Part shown: positions 8,452-16,510 of the stretch, in pieces | Position numbering within the stretch: the stretch's first letter is position 1 | How the letters are laid out: each line of letters starts with the position of its first letter | Source: Fibrivirga algicola | GTDB lineage: Bacteria > Bacteroidota > Bacteroidia > Cytophagales > Spirosomataceae | Assembly (NCBI RefSeq): GCF_011742925.1 | Contig: NZ_WAEL01000007.1 | Span: 62,001-126,000 of the forward strand | DNA: 64,000 bases | Reading direction: 5' to 3' | The notes under the pieces: generated by a model | Told to the model about the DNA's origin: nothing | Database searches by the model: none | What the model saw: only the letters and a program-made list of their open reading frames with translations | Made by a program: the position numbers and the translations under genes

Positions 8452-9074
8452 ACGTTTTTTCCTTCTTTCTGTACCGACTCAATAGCCTCGACGATGCCGC
8501 TATAGGCACCGCAGCGGCATATATTTCCGCTCATCCATTCCCTGATCTCATCGGGCGAGGTGGCATGTCCCTGCCGCAAAATGGCAACACCCGACATGAT
8601 CTGACCGGGCGTGCAGAAACCGCACTGATAGCCATCGTGCTTTACAAAGGCCGCCTGGAGCGGGTGCAACTGGGTTTTTGAGGGGGCCACGCCCTCAATT
8701 GTCGTTATTTCTTGGTTCTGATGCATTACCGCCAGCATAAGGCAGGCGTTAGCCTGCCGACCGTTCACGTGCACCGTACAGGCCCCGCACTGACCGTGGT
8801 CGCAGCCTTTTTTGGTGCCCGTCAGGTCGAGTCGTTCGCGCATCAGGTCGAGTAACGTTTCGCGCGGTTCTACGTCGAGCTTATAGGTTTTGCGATTTAT
8901 CTTCAGCGTGATCGGGCGTTTGGTGTCTGCTGCGCTCATAGCTGATTGCTGAGGTTGAGGAGCCGGTTTTGCCACCAACGGCGGCAGGAGAAGAAGGCCC
9001 GTTAGTGCCGATGATTGCTTCAGGAACCAGCGGCGGTTCGAGCCATCGATCAGGTACGTGTCTGTTAGTGCCAT
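8448..9074 (-). CDS. paoA: Aldehyde oxidoreductase, 2Fe-2S subunit with Tat signal (PaoA-like)
   Basis: 208 residues. The N-terminus carries a twin-arginine motif, NRRWFLK (Arg14-Arg15), followed by a hydrophobic stretch ending near PLVAKPAP, so the assembled trimer is likely exported folded to the periplasm, as for E. coli PaoABC. Two [2Fe-2S] sites are visible: KKGCDHGQCGACTVHVNG with a following Cys, and GYQCGFCTPGQIMS with GNICRCGAYSGI. It is the first gene of the three-gene operon and overlaps paoB by 4 bp. The complex probably detoxifies periplasmic aldehydes; the electron acceptor is not encoded here. Confidence 0.92.
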   Translation of the reverse strand: MALTDTYLIDGSNRRWFLKQSSALTGLLLLPPLVAKPAPQPQQSAMSAADTKRPITLKINRKTYKLDVEPRETLLDLMRERLDLTGTKKGCDHGQCGACTVHVNGRQANACLMLAVMHQNQEITTIEGVAPSKTQLHPLQAAFVKHDGYQCGFCTPGQIMSGVAILRQGHATSPDEIREWMSGNICRCGAYSGIVEAIESVQKEGKNV

Positions 9075-9296
9075 GCTGTTGAGTTGTTGATGCTCGTTTT
9101 ACCCATTTAGACTGCCGATTGTTCTCTTTCTTTCGTCAGCGGCCCCGTTAACAGGGCTCATTCACCAGCCAGATCATACAAGGAGTCAGAGATGGAAAAT
9201 CCCTGGCGCCAAGCTGGATCAATCTTAGTCGATGTTTGAAAGAAATGGCTATCGGGCGTGCTTAGTCATGCCTGCTGGTTGAGGTGAGAAAAGGCC

Positions 9297-9328
9297 ATAA
9301 AAAAAGTCCCGCCATTATGACGGGACTT
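9297..9328 (-). terminator. Rho-independent terminator after susD-like gene
   Basis: Read on the minus strand, AAGTCCCG (9328-9321) pairs with CGGGACTT (9311-9304) around a 9-base loop and is followed by an uninterrupted T run. It lies 25 bp past the stop of the susD-like gene, the correct side for ending the susC-susD transcript. Confidence 0.85.
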
Positions 9329-9352
9329 CTGTGAGGCCAACTACCAAACCAA

Positions 9353-10885
9353 CTATTGCTTATCCCACCAAACGCGGGTGTCGAGGTTGTCAGCCCCCTG
9401 GCGGGATATGGCTTCGTCTACCTTGGCTTTATTGACCGAAATTTCGAGATCCGGGTACGTTAGGCGGTTAATGAAACTGCCTTTAATTTCCTTACCAGGG
9501 TACGGATTAGGGGTAAGTTTTGGAAATCCGCTTCGCCGCAGATTGGCAAATGTTTCTGGGCCATTCAGGAAAGAAGCAATCCAGTACTGCGTGTTGATCA
9601 GCTCTAGTCCCTTAGCCGCCACGTAGGGGTTAGCCGCTAAATAGGCCGTAATGGCAGGTTGCGAAACAAGCGATGTTGCATCGTAGTCGCCTAGTTGCTG
9701 CATGTGTGCCGTAACGCCTGCGTTGTAGTAATCGGCTGCATTCCCCGTTGTCCAACCCCGAACAACTGCTTCGGCAAGTAGCAGTTGTGTCTGGGCGTAG
9801 GTCACCAGGTACGTTGGGGCTGTTAATTTCCCCATTCGGGTCCGATCGAGTTGGCTATAATCGTAAAAACTTGCTAGTTTATCGGCGGCCGCACGGGCAG
9901 GAATGGTACCGTTATCGAAACCAAGCGGCATACCGATCTGCACAGCAGGGTCGCGGTTTATACGTGCCAGTGTTTGCTCCGGACCACTTTTTGCGCCAAC
10001 GTAGCGAGCTGCAATCGAGCCGAGCCGTGGGTCCGCTGTCGATTTGAGGTAATCAACAAAATAGCCGGTCAGGTATAGGTTGGCCGCTTCCGTTGAGTTG
10101 AGCGTTGCACCCAGCGGATTTTGGTAATTGGCATCGTTCCGAATCACAGCATTGTCCGCATTCGACTGAAACACGCCACCGGCAACGGCTTTCTGAACCG
10201 TTGCCTGGGCCAGGGTTGGGTTCACTTTGGACAGCCGCATTCCTGCGCGCAGCAGCACCGAATAGCCGAATCGTTTCCATTTGGGTACGTTGCCACCGTA
10301 GGCGATTTCACCAGCTTCAGTCGGTTTGGCAGGATCAAGCGCCGCCGAGGCTTCGGTCAGTTCCTTAATAATGTCGGTGTAGATGCTTTCCTGAGCGTCA
10401 TACTTTGGGGCCACATTCCCACCAATATACCCAAGTCCAGCCTCCGAGTAGGGCACATCGCCATACGTATCGGTCAGAACCATAAACGAATAAGCCTTCC
10501 ATATGCGAACCATGTTGTAGAGGTTGGCTCTGGTTGGGTCGGCCTTGGTTTGGCTGAGCACGTCAACCAGATAGCGAATATTATCGCGGTAATACCGCTG
10601 CCAGATGCCTGCATTGGGGCCGGTTGTTCCCCGGTTATCGACGTTGAAATTACCACCCGCCAGCACGCCTGAGTTCGGTGAGAACATCTGTTGGACGATG
10701 GGGAGCTCAAACACCAACGTAGACGCTGGGAATGATGTATTTACGATAGAATTATTAAAGGTGAATACCGGATTGAGTGCCGTGGCCGCTGTAGGATTGA
10801 CGTTCAGTTCGTCGAAACCCTTGTCGCAACTGCTGATGCTGATTGCCAGCGCCGACAGGGTAAGAAGGATAAGTTTATTTTTCAT
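9353..10885 (-). CDS. SusD/RagB-family nutrient-binding lipoprotein
   Basis: The start at 10885 gives a clean lipoprotein signal (MKNKLILL...ISISSC, lipid-anchored Cys20); an in-frame ATG 18 bp upstream is less likely. The mature start CDKGFDELNVNPTAATALNP is typical of the SusD-like_2 family. Other markers are the TPR-like helices around WKAYSFMVLTDTYGDVPYSE, which is highly characteristic of the family, and the C-terminal LTYPDLEISVNKAKVDEAIS. It should sit on the outer surface as the lid of the adjacent SusC channel and bind the substrate. The substrate cannot be inferred because no glycosidase or peptidase gene is next to the pair. Confidence 0.92.
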   Translation of the reverse strand: MKNKLILLTLSALAISISSCDKGFDELNVNPTAATALNPVFTFNNSIVNTSFPASTLVFELPIVQQMFSPNSGVLAGGNFNVDNRGTTGPNAGIWQRYYRDNIRYLVDVLSQTKADPTRANLYNMVRIWKAYSFMVLTDTYGDVPYSEAGLGYIGGNVAPKYDAQESIYTDIIKELTEASAALDPAKPTEAGEIAYGGNVPKWKRFGYSVLLRAGMRLSKVNPTLAQATVQKAVAGGVFQSNADNAVIRNDANYQNPLGATLNSTEAANLYLTGYFVDYLKSTADPRLGSIAARYVGAKSGPEQTLARINRDPAVQIGMPLGFDNGTIPARAAADKLASFYDYSQLDRTRMGKLTAPTYLVTYAQTQLLLAEAVVRGWTTGNAADYYNAGVTAHMQQLGDYDATSLVSQPAITAYLAANPYVAAKGLELINTQYWIASFLNGPETFANLRRSGFPKLTPNPYPGKEIKGSFINRLTYPDLEISVNKAKVDEAISRQGADNLDTRVWWDKQ

Positions 10886-10899
10886 GGGAAAGTCGATTA

Positions 10900-13800
10900 T
10901 CAAAACTTAACATTTAGGTTAAACCCAATGCTGCGGCTGATTGGGATGCCCGTTGCTTCAAGACCAACGAGGTTGTCCGAACTGAAGCCGAACTGCTCAG
11001 GGTCGATATTGGGTACCCACTTTTTCAGAACGGCTACGTTGTTTGCCACGGCGCTCAGGCGAACACTTTTGATGAACAGGGTCTTTGGCAGCATTTTAGT
11101 GAAATCGTAGCCCACTGAGATCTGTCGTAGTTTCCAGAAACCGGCGTCATACATTACCTGCTCACCGAGGCTTCTCGACCGGCCAACAGAGTAGTAATCC
11201 TGCACAAACGCCCGAACGGTGTTTGGTTCTCCCCGTTCGTTCACGCCAGCCCCCACCATTTTCTGGTCGGCGTCACCCCGGCCAACCAGCGTTTCCATCT
11301 GAAGCCCATGACGGAATAAATTCAGGTTGGTACCCGACATCATTTTGCCGCCCAGTTTGAAATCGATCAGAAACGAAAGGTTGATGCCTTTGTAGTTAAA
11401 GGTGTTGGTGATACCGCCCACATATTTTGGCAACGCAGAGCCAAACGAAATCGGCGAGGCGGTCCGTAGTGGCAGACCATCGCCGCCATGAACGATCTGG
11501 CCCGCCGCGTTACGCTGATAACCGAATGTGTAGAGCTGGCCCAGAGGCTGGCCAACTACCTGGCGCAGTTCACCCACGAACACGCCGGTACCCACCACGA
11601 TTGCTTCGGGTAACTTGTCTTTATTGTAGTCCTTCTCGGGCGATCCATCGTCGTCGGTGAGCAGTTTCAACAACTTGGTTTCGTTGTATGATCCGTTCAG
11701 GGTAATATCCCAGTTGAAGTTGCGGGTACGTACCGGTGAAAGGTTGAGCAGGACTTCAATACCCCGGTTGCGGCTTTGCCCATTGTTGATCAGTGTGTTG
11801 GTATACCCCGATGCATCTGATGCCTGCGCTGATACGATCTGGTCGCTGGTGACTTTATTGTAGTACGTCAGGTCGAGACCTACGCGGTTATTGAACAGTT
11901 TCAATTCAAGACCTACTTCTGCTTCAGCGGTGGTGCTTGGTCGCAGCGTGGTGCTCGGTACCGTATTTGAGGTAATAAACCCAACCGGTTGACCAGTTCC
12001 TGAGGGATTCGGAAACAGGTTGGCGCTTACTGCATAAAACAGGTTATTCGAGTAGGGGGTTACGTCGCCGTCACTACCCACCTGCGCATAGGCAGCACGA
12101 AGTTTTCCGAAATTCAGCCAGCCCGGCATGTTGTCGAACGCCTGTGAGAACACGAAGCTGCCGGTTACCGAAGGGTACAAAATGCTCCGATTGGCCGGTG
12201 CCAGGGTCGAAAACCAGTCATTGCGCGCCGTGACGTTTAGGTATAGGAAATCGTTATACGAAAGTTCGGCCGCCCCGTAGAGCGAATTAACCCGCCGTTC
12301 GCTCAGGCCATAGGTCGGGTCTTTTACGCGACCATTCTGAGGCACATACAAGCCACGAACGATGAAGTCGGTGGCGAGCACACTGTTCAGGTCGCTGCGG
12401 CGATAGAGTTGGTTGCCGCCAGCCGTAATATTGATGCCAACTTTGCCAAACCGACGGTTTCCTCCAACCAGAAAGTCGCTATTCAACTCACGGAACCGGC
12501 GGGCTTCCTGGACGTAGGCCCCGTTGACAAAACCGGCTGGTGCTGCCGCCAATGAGGCCTGGCCAGTCGGGAAGTTGTAGTCCTGATCACGAGACCAGAA
12601 GTCCTGCCCGATACGTCCCTGGACGTAGAGCCAGTCAGTGAGGTTATAGCGGGCCGTGATGTTCCCCAGCAGCCGGTCGCGCCGGATGTTCTCGAACTTG
12701 TTGTTCATCACGAAATACGGATTCGTCCTGTTCATAAACCGGGAGAACACAAACTCATTACCCGTTGCGGGGTTGATCTGGTTGGCTTCCAGTACGTCGA
12801 ACGGCATGGAATTAGCCAGCGTGTAAACCACTGTTGGCGTACTGTTATCCTGCTGGGCAATCTGGGGTGGGTTTTTGTTCAACTCGTTCGAGTAGTTTAG
12901 CGAACCCGAAACGGTCAGCTTCGGCGACAGGTTATAGCTGAAACCAAGGTTGATTGTCCGACGGTTGAACGTGTTATTGGGTGTAATTCCCTTGTTGTCC
13001 AGATTAGACAGCGACAGGTTAAAGCCACCCTGCTCATTGCCGGATGAAAGCGCAATAGAGTTGGTCCAGGTGCTGCCGTCGCGGTAGAAGGTGTTGATCC
13101 GGTTGCGAACAGGCTGATAGGGGACCGTAATACCGCCAAACAGCACCTGGGTTGCGCCAGGAGTAAATTTTTCGCCGAAACTCCATACGCCTGATGTTGG
13201 ATTGGCCGCTGTTGGTTTTACGCCATATTCACCCTGTCCGTACTCGTACTGGTAGTCGGTGAAATCGAGCGGATGGTCAGTAGTGAAGTTGGTATTGTAG
13301 ACAACGCCAATCCCACCCGAGGTGCCTCTGGTTTTTGTGGTGATCAGAATAGCGCCGTCTTTAGCGCGTGAGCCATACAAGGCCGCCGCTGTACCGCCTT
13401 TCAGCACGGTCATGCCTTCAATGTCGTCAGGATTGATACTGGAAAGACCATCGCCGCCATCCGAGTAGTTGCGGTCGCGGTTACTGATCGAGTTGTCGCC
13501 GCCAGCGTTACCGTTATTCTGACCAAAGTTGGTATTATCGACCGGGACGCCGTTAATGACGATGAGTGGGTTGTTCTGTCCTGAAAATGATGATTGGCCC
13601 CGAATCCGAATTTTGGCCGTACCGGCTGCCCCCGTTCCGAGACTGGTAATGTTCACCCCGGCAATTTTCCCCTGCAAGGCGTTTACAAAGTTCACCGTTC
13701 GGTTTGTGGTGATCTGTTCGGGATTGACGACGGCAGTAGCGTAGCCAAGGGTCTTCGCTTCTTTCTTAATACCCAAGGCCGTAACCACCACTTCGCTCAG

Positions 13801-14130
13801 GTTCTGGTCAGCCTCCTGAAGGGTTACATTCAGTTGCGTTTGATTACCAACACTTATTGTGTTTCCTGCAAAACCAATGGCACTGAATACCAGCGTAGCA
13901 TTCGGCGGCACAGAAAGTGCGTAATTGCCATCTGCATCCGTTGTCGTGCCTAGCTGTGAATTTTTTACCAGAATGGTAACTCCTGGAATCCCTTGCTTGT
14001 CTTTTCCGGAGCTGACTTTTCCGGTTACACGCCGATCCTGCGCGTCAGCCATTCCGGGCCATAGCGATAGGGTGAGTAACAACAGAATCGCTGCTACTGC
14101 GCCTGTGCTGCGTGGTAACTGAGTTTTCAT
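10900..14130 (-). CDS. SusC/RagA-family TonB-linked outer-membrane transporter
   Basis: 1076 residues. It has a signal peptide (1-31, ending GMADAQ), then a carboxypeptidase-regulatory-like domain (about 35-115, VTGKVSSGKDKQGIPGVTI to LVFSAIGFAG), the SusC-specific junction LSEVVVTALGIKKEAKTLGY, a plug (about 130-260, GKIAGVNITS, IRIRGQSSFSGQNNPLIVIN, VLKGGTAAALYGSRAKDGAI) and a C-terminal beta-barrel ending in aromatic Phe (RSIGFNLNVKF). It imports a large ligand with the SusD-like lipoprotein in a TonB-dependent way. Its stop codon lies 15 bp upstream of the susD start, so the two are cotranscribed. Confidence 0.95.
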   Translation of the reverse strand: MKTQLPRSTGAVAAILLLLTLSLWPGMADAQDRRVTGKVSSGKDKQGIPGVTILVKNSQLGTTTDADGNYALSVPPNATLVFSAIGFAGNTISVGNQTQLNVTLQEADQNLSEVVVTALGIKKEAKTLGYATAVVNPEQITTNRTVNFVNALQGKIAGVNITSLGTGAAGTAKIRIRGQSSFSGQNNPLIVINGVPVDNTNFGQNNGNAGGDNSISNRDRNYSDGGDGLSSINPDDIEGMTVLKGGTAAALYGSRAKDGAILITTKTRGTSGGIGVVYNTNFTTDHPLDFTDYQYEYGQGEYGVKPTAANPTSGVWSFGEKFTPGATQVLFGGITVPYQPVRNRINTFYRDGSTWTNSIALSSGNEQGGFNLSLSNLDNKGITPNNTFNRRTINLGFSYNLSPKLTVSGSLNYSNELNKNPPQIAQQDNSTPTVVYTLANSMPFDVLEANQINPATGNEFVFSRFMNRTNPYFVMNNKFENIRRDRLLGNITARYNLTDWLYVQGRIGQDFWSRDQDYNFPTGQASLAAAPAGFVNGAYVQEARRFRELNSDFLVGGNRRFGKVGINITAGGNQLYRRSDLNSVLATDFIVRGLYVPQNGRVKDPTYGLSERRVNSLYGAAELSYNDFLYLNVTARNDWFSTLAPANRSILYPSVTGSFVFSQAFDNMPGWLNFGKLRAAYAQVGSDGDVTPYSNNLFYAVSANLFPNPSGTGQPVGFITSNTVPSTTLRPSTTAEAEVGLELKLFNNRVGLDLTYYNKVTSDQIVSAQASDASGYTNTLINNGQSRNRGIEVLLNLSPVRTRNFNWDITLNGSYNETKLLKLLTDDDGSPEKDYNKDKLPEAIVVGTGVFVGELRQVVGQPLGQLYTFGYQRNAAGQIVHGGDGLPLRTASPISFGSALPKYVGGITNTFNYKGINLSFLIDFKLGGKMMSGTNLNLFRHGLQMETLVGRGDADQKMVGAGVNERGEPNTVRAFVQDYYSVGRSRSLGEQVMYDAGFWKLRQISVGYDFTKMLPKTLFIKSVRLSAVANNVAVLKKWVPNIDPEQFGFSSDNLVGLEATGIPISRSIGFNLNVKF

Positions 14131-14160
14131 GGTAAATAGGTAGAGGTGATAAGTCAGGTA

Positions 14161-14179
14161 TTTATTTTGTTAAAATAAA
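14161..14179 (-). promoter_or_regulatory. AT-rich dyad upstream of susC-like gene
   Basis: TTTATTTT (14161-14168) and AAAATAAA (14172-14179) form a perfect 8-bp dyad around GTT, 31-49 bp upstream of the susC start. It could be an operator or a hairpin in the 5' leader. The rest of the 14131-14424 gap shows no gene on either strand. Confidence 0.3.
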
Positions 14180-14378
14180 ACCAGTTATTGTTATAACATG
14201 GTCCAAAGAAACACCAGGATTTACCTATTTACGCAAGCTTTTAAGGGAAGGGTAATTTTATGGAGCAAGTTGTATAATCTGTACACATTTTAGGGTTTAC
14301 CCTAAGTAATTTAACCAGCTGTCAGCGTTGATGGACTGGATTAGCTACTCCCTGATACGGTACGGGCATACAGCAAAA

Positions 14379-14399
14379 GACCGGGTAAAAGTGCCGGTC
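14379..14399 (-). terminator. Probable terminator of the Kai operon
   Basis: On the minus strand GACCGG pairs with CCGGTC around a 9-base loop and is followed directly by TTTTGC. The stem is short (6 bp), but it lies 26 bp beyond the stop codon of the histidine kinase, the last gene of the kaiC operon. Confidence 0.5.
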
Positions 14400-14424
14400 A
14401 TCACTCTCTGCAAGCTGACTGGGT

Positions 14425-15744
14425 TTACGCCGGTAAATACACGATAAACGTGGCCCCTTCCCCCGACTGGCTTCTGGCTGTCAGTCCACCGCGATGGTTC
14501 AGTACGACTTTTCTACAGATAGCCAGGCCGACGCCGGAGCCGGGGTAATGTGTTTTACCATGCAGGCGCTGAAATACCTGAAAAATGCGGTCAAGGTATT
14601 TCTCCTCGAAGCCAATGCCGTTGTCGGTCACGCTGATCTCGTGGAACAGGCGATCAGGGTTGGTTTCCGATGGGGCGGACAAGGCCGTTACCGGGATGTC
14701 CGACGCTTTCAGAGTACGGGCTACCACCTGAATGCGCGGCGCTATGTCGACCGGGTGGAACTTGAGCGCATTGGAAAGAAGGTTCAGAAAAAGCTGGTGA
14801 AGCTGGCCTGCATCACCTTGTACAACTGGCAATTCACCAAACTCGACCACCGCATTCGACTCTGACACGGAGATAGACAGATCGTCGAGAATATCGGTTA
14901 CCAGCAGCGTCAGATCAATCGGGCTGAAGGGGACTTGCTGCGTGGTCAGGCGGGAGTAGTTGAGCAAGTCTTTAATAAGCATCGACATACGCGTGGCGGC
15001 AGCACCCATGCGATTGATCATGTCGACGCCCGCATCACCTAACTCCGGCCCGTAGTTGGTCTTGAGCAGATCACCGAATGACTGAATTTTGCGTAGCGGT
15101 TCCTGTAGATCATGACTGGCTACATACGCAAATTGCTGCAGGTTATCATTCGACAGGTTTAAGGCATTGTTGCTGATTTCCAGGGCTGTGTTCGACTTCT
15201 CGAGACGGTCATTATTTAACCGTAGAAGCTGCTGGGTTTCTTTCTGGATCGTCAGATCAGTGATAATTACCGAGAGAGACGTACCCTCATCCAGTTTCAA
15301 TTCTGTAACTGACAACAGACAGGGAACCAGGTTACCCCGGCTATCGATCAGTAGAAGTTCGGCCTTCCGATTGTCGATCCGTCCCTCAGTAAACAGTTCA
15401 TAGCAGAGCGGCAAACAATCGGGCGTTACAAATTGATAAAAGGGTAACCCAATTACCTGCGACAGCGGCATGTCTACCAGCACGGCAAAGGTAGAATTAC
15501 AGTAAACGATCAGCCCCCCCGCACCAAGTGTGACGGCACCTTCGTTCATTGTTTCGATAATAACCCGGTAGGTAGTATCGGCCGTTTTAAGCGTATACAA
15601 TTCGTGGCCTTCTTCCCCTTCTACTACCAGGGCATCAATTTGCCCCGTTCTGATGGCCTGTATGGTCTCGGTGGCTTCATCCAATTGAATGCGCAGGCGT
15701 TCGTTTTCGGCCAGAAGTCCCTCGTAGGTCTGTACCTCACTCAT
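14425..15744 (-). CDS. PAS-domain sensor histidine kinase of the Kai cluster
   Basis: 439 residues, no membrane segment, so cytoplasmic. It begins with a coiled coil (about 5-32), has a PAS domain (about 55-165, with VIIETMNEGAVTLGAGGLIV and ITDLTIQKE), a second coiled coil, then a HisKA dimerisation domain with phospho-accepting His211 in YVASHDLQEPLRKIQSF. The catalytic domain has an N-box (QLFLNLLSNALKFHP), a G1 box (SVTDNGIGFEEKYLDRIF) and a G2 box (GSGVGLAICRKVV). Its start overlaps the upstream kaiB-like gene by 4 bp. The position suggests that it reads out the KaiC/KaiB state, in the way SasA does in cyanobacteria. No response regulator is adjacent, so the partner is unknown. Confidence 0.9.
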   Translation of the reverse strand: MSEVQTYEGLLAENERLRIQLDEATETIQAIRTGQIDALVVEGEEGHELYTLKTADTTYRVIIETMNEGAVTLGAGGLIVYCNSTFAVLVDMPLSQVIGLPFYQFVTPDCLPLCYELFTEGRIDNRKAELLLIDSRGNLVPCLLSVTELKLDEGTSLSVIITDLTIQKETQQLLRLNNDRLEKSNTALEISNNALNLSNDNLQQFAYVASHDLQEPLRKIQSFGDLLKTNYGPELGDAGVDMINRMGAAATRMSMLIKDLLNYSRLTTQQVPFSPIDLTLLVTDILDDLSISVSESNAVVEFGELPVVQGDAGQLHQLFLNLLSNALKFHPVDIAPRIQVVARTLKASDIPVTALSAPSETNPDRLFHEISVTDNGIGFEEKYLDRIFQVFQRLHGKTHYPGSGVGLAICRKVVLNHRGGLTARSQSGEGATFIVYLPA

Positions 15745-16082
15745 GTAGATTGATCTAATAATCCCAAGCCTTTGAGTACCCTTTCCGTATCTGACATGTC
15801 GCCAATCATCCGCCGTTCGGGCAATGGCCGGTGCTTGATAAGCAAGGGTAACGCAATGATTTGCTGTTGTTCTGCGAAAATTCTCTGTTGATGGATATCA
15901 ATGATCTCCAGGTTGTAGCGACCTGCCAGGTATGTTTCGCAAAGTTGTTTCAGATTGGTAATGGCGCGTATAGAATTAATAGAAGCTCCCGCAACAAACA
16001 AGCTCAATTGGTAGGGCATTTGTTTGTCATCCTGTCCTCCAGTAGCTGAATTATCGTCGTCGTTTGGGTGTGGCTCAATCAT
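15741..16082 (-). CDS. KaiB-like protein, diverged paralogue
   Basis: 113 residues with a polar 20-residue N-terminal extension before the KaiB fold. YQLSLFVAGASINSIRAITN, LCETYLAGRYNLEIIDIHQQ, IIALPLLIKHRPLPERRMIG and DMSDTERVLKGLGL align by eye with the neighbouring canonical KaiB, including the cis-Pro region (ALPLLI) and the GD(L/M)S..E.VL.GL tail. It lies 1 bp from kaiB and overlaps the kinase gene by 4 bp. KaiB has a thioredoxin-like fold and, in cyanobacteria, switches fold to bind KaiC. The less conserved sequence suggests a different partner, perhaps the adjacent kinase; that is inference. Confidence 0.85.
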   Translation of the reverse strand: MIEPHPNDDDNSATGGQDDKQMPYQLSLFVAGASINSIRAITNLKQLCETYLAGRYNLEIIDIHQQRIFAEQQQIIALPLLIKHRPLPERRMIGDMSDTERVLKGLGLLDQST

Positions 16083-16083
16083 C

Positions 16084-16383
16084 TTACTTCGTGGCCGGAC
16101 GGATGTTCAGGCCAACCAGTACTTTTTCTTCGTTTGATAAATCACCAATTATTTTTCGAATTGGTTCGGGTACTTTTTTTACCAGCGTTGGAACGGCCAG
16201 TATCTGGTCGCCTTCTGCCAATTGGGGATGAACCAGCAAGTCAATTATTTCGATGACGTAATTATCCTTTAGGTTTGCTTCGCAATACCTTCTTAGATTG
16301 GCGAGGGCCAGATTCGATTTAGGCGTATTGCCGGCTATATAGAGCCTAAGCTCCCATATTGTTTCTTTATCTTCAGTAACCAT
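16084..16383 (-). CDS. kaiB: Circadian-clock protein KaiB
   Basis: 99 residues, the normal KaiB length. It matches the family closely along its length: LRLYIAGNTPKSNLALANL, NYVIEIIDLLVHPQLAEGDQ, ILAVPTLVKKVPEPIRKIIG and DLSNEEKVLVGL. In cyanobacteria KaiB binds the KaiC CI ring and opposes autophosphorylation. Outside cyanobacteria, KaiB/KaiC pairs are linked to timing or stress and redox responses, so a true oscillator cannot be claimed; no kaiA homologue is seen here. It lies 127 bp downstream of kaiC and 1 bp upstream of the second kaiB-like gene. Confidence 0.93.
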   Translation of the reverse strand: MVTEDKETIWELRLYIAGNTPKSNLALANLRRYCEANLKDNYVIEIIDLLVHPQLAEGDQILAVPTLVKKVPEPIRKIIGDLSNEEKVLVGLNIRPATK

Positions 16384-16510
16384 AATGTTGAGTGATGGTG
16401 TGTTGCACTAAGTCTGCTGACTACTATTGTCTGTTGTTTCACTAACGAAAACAACTCGTTGAGTAACGGCCCAGGAGGGGCTGATGAACCGCCTATATAG
16501 ACTTAACTGG

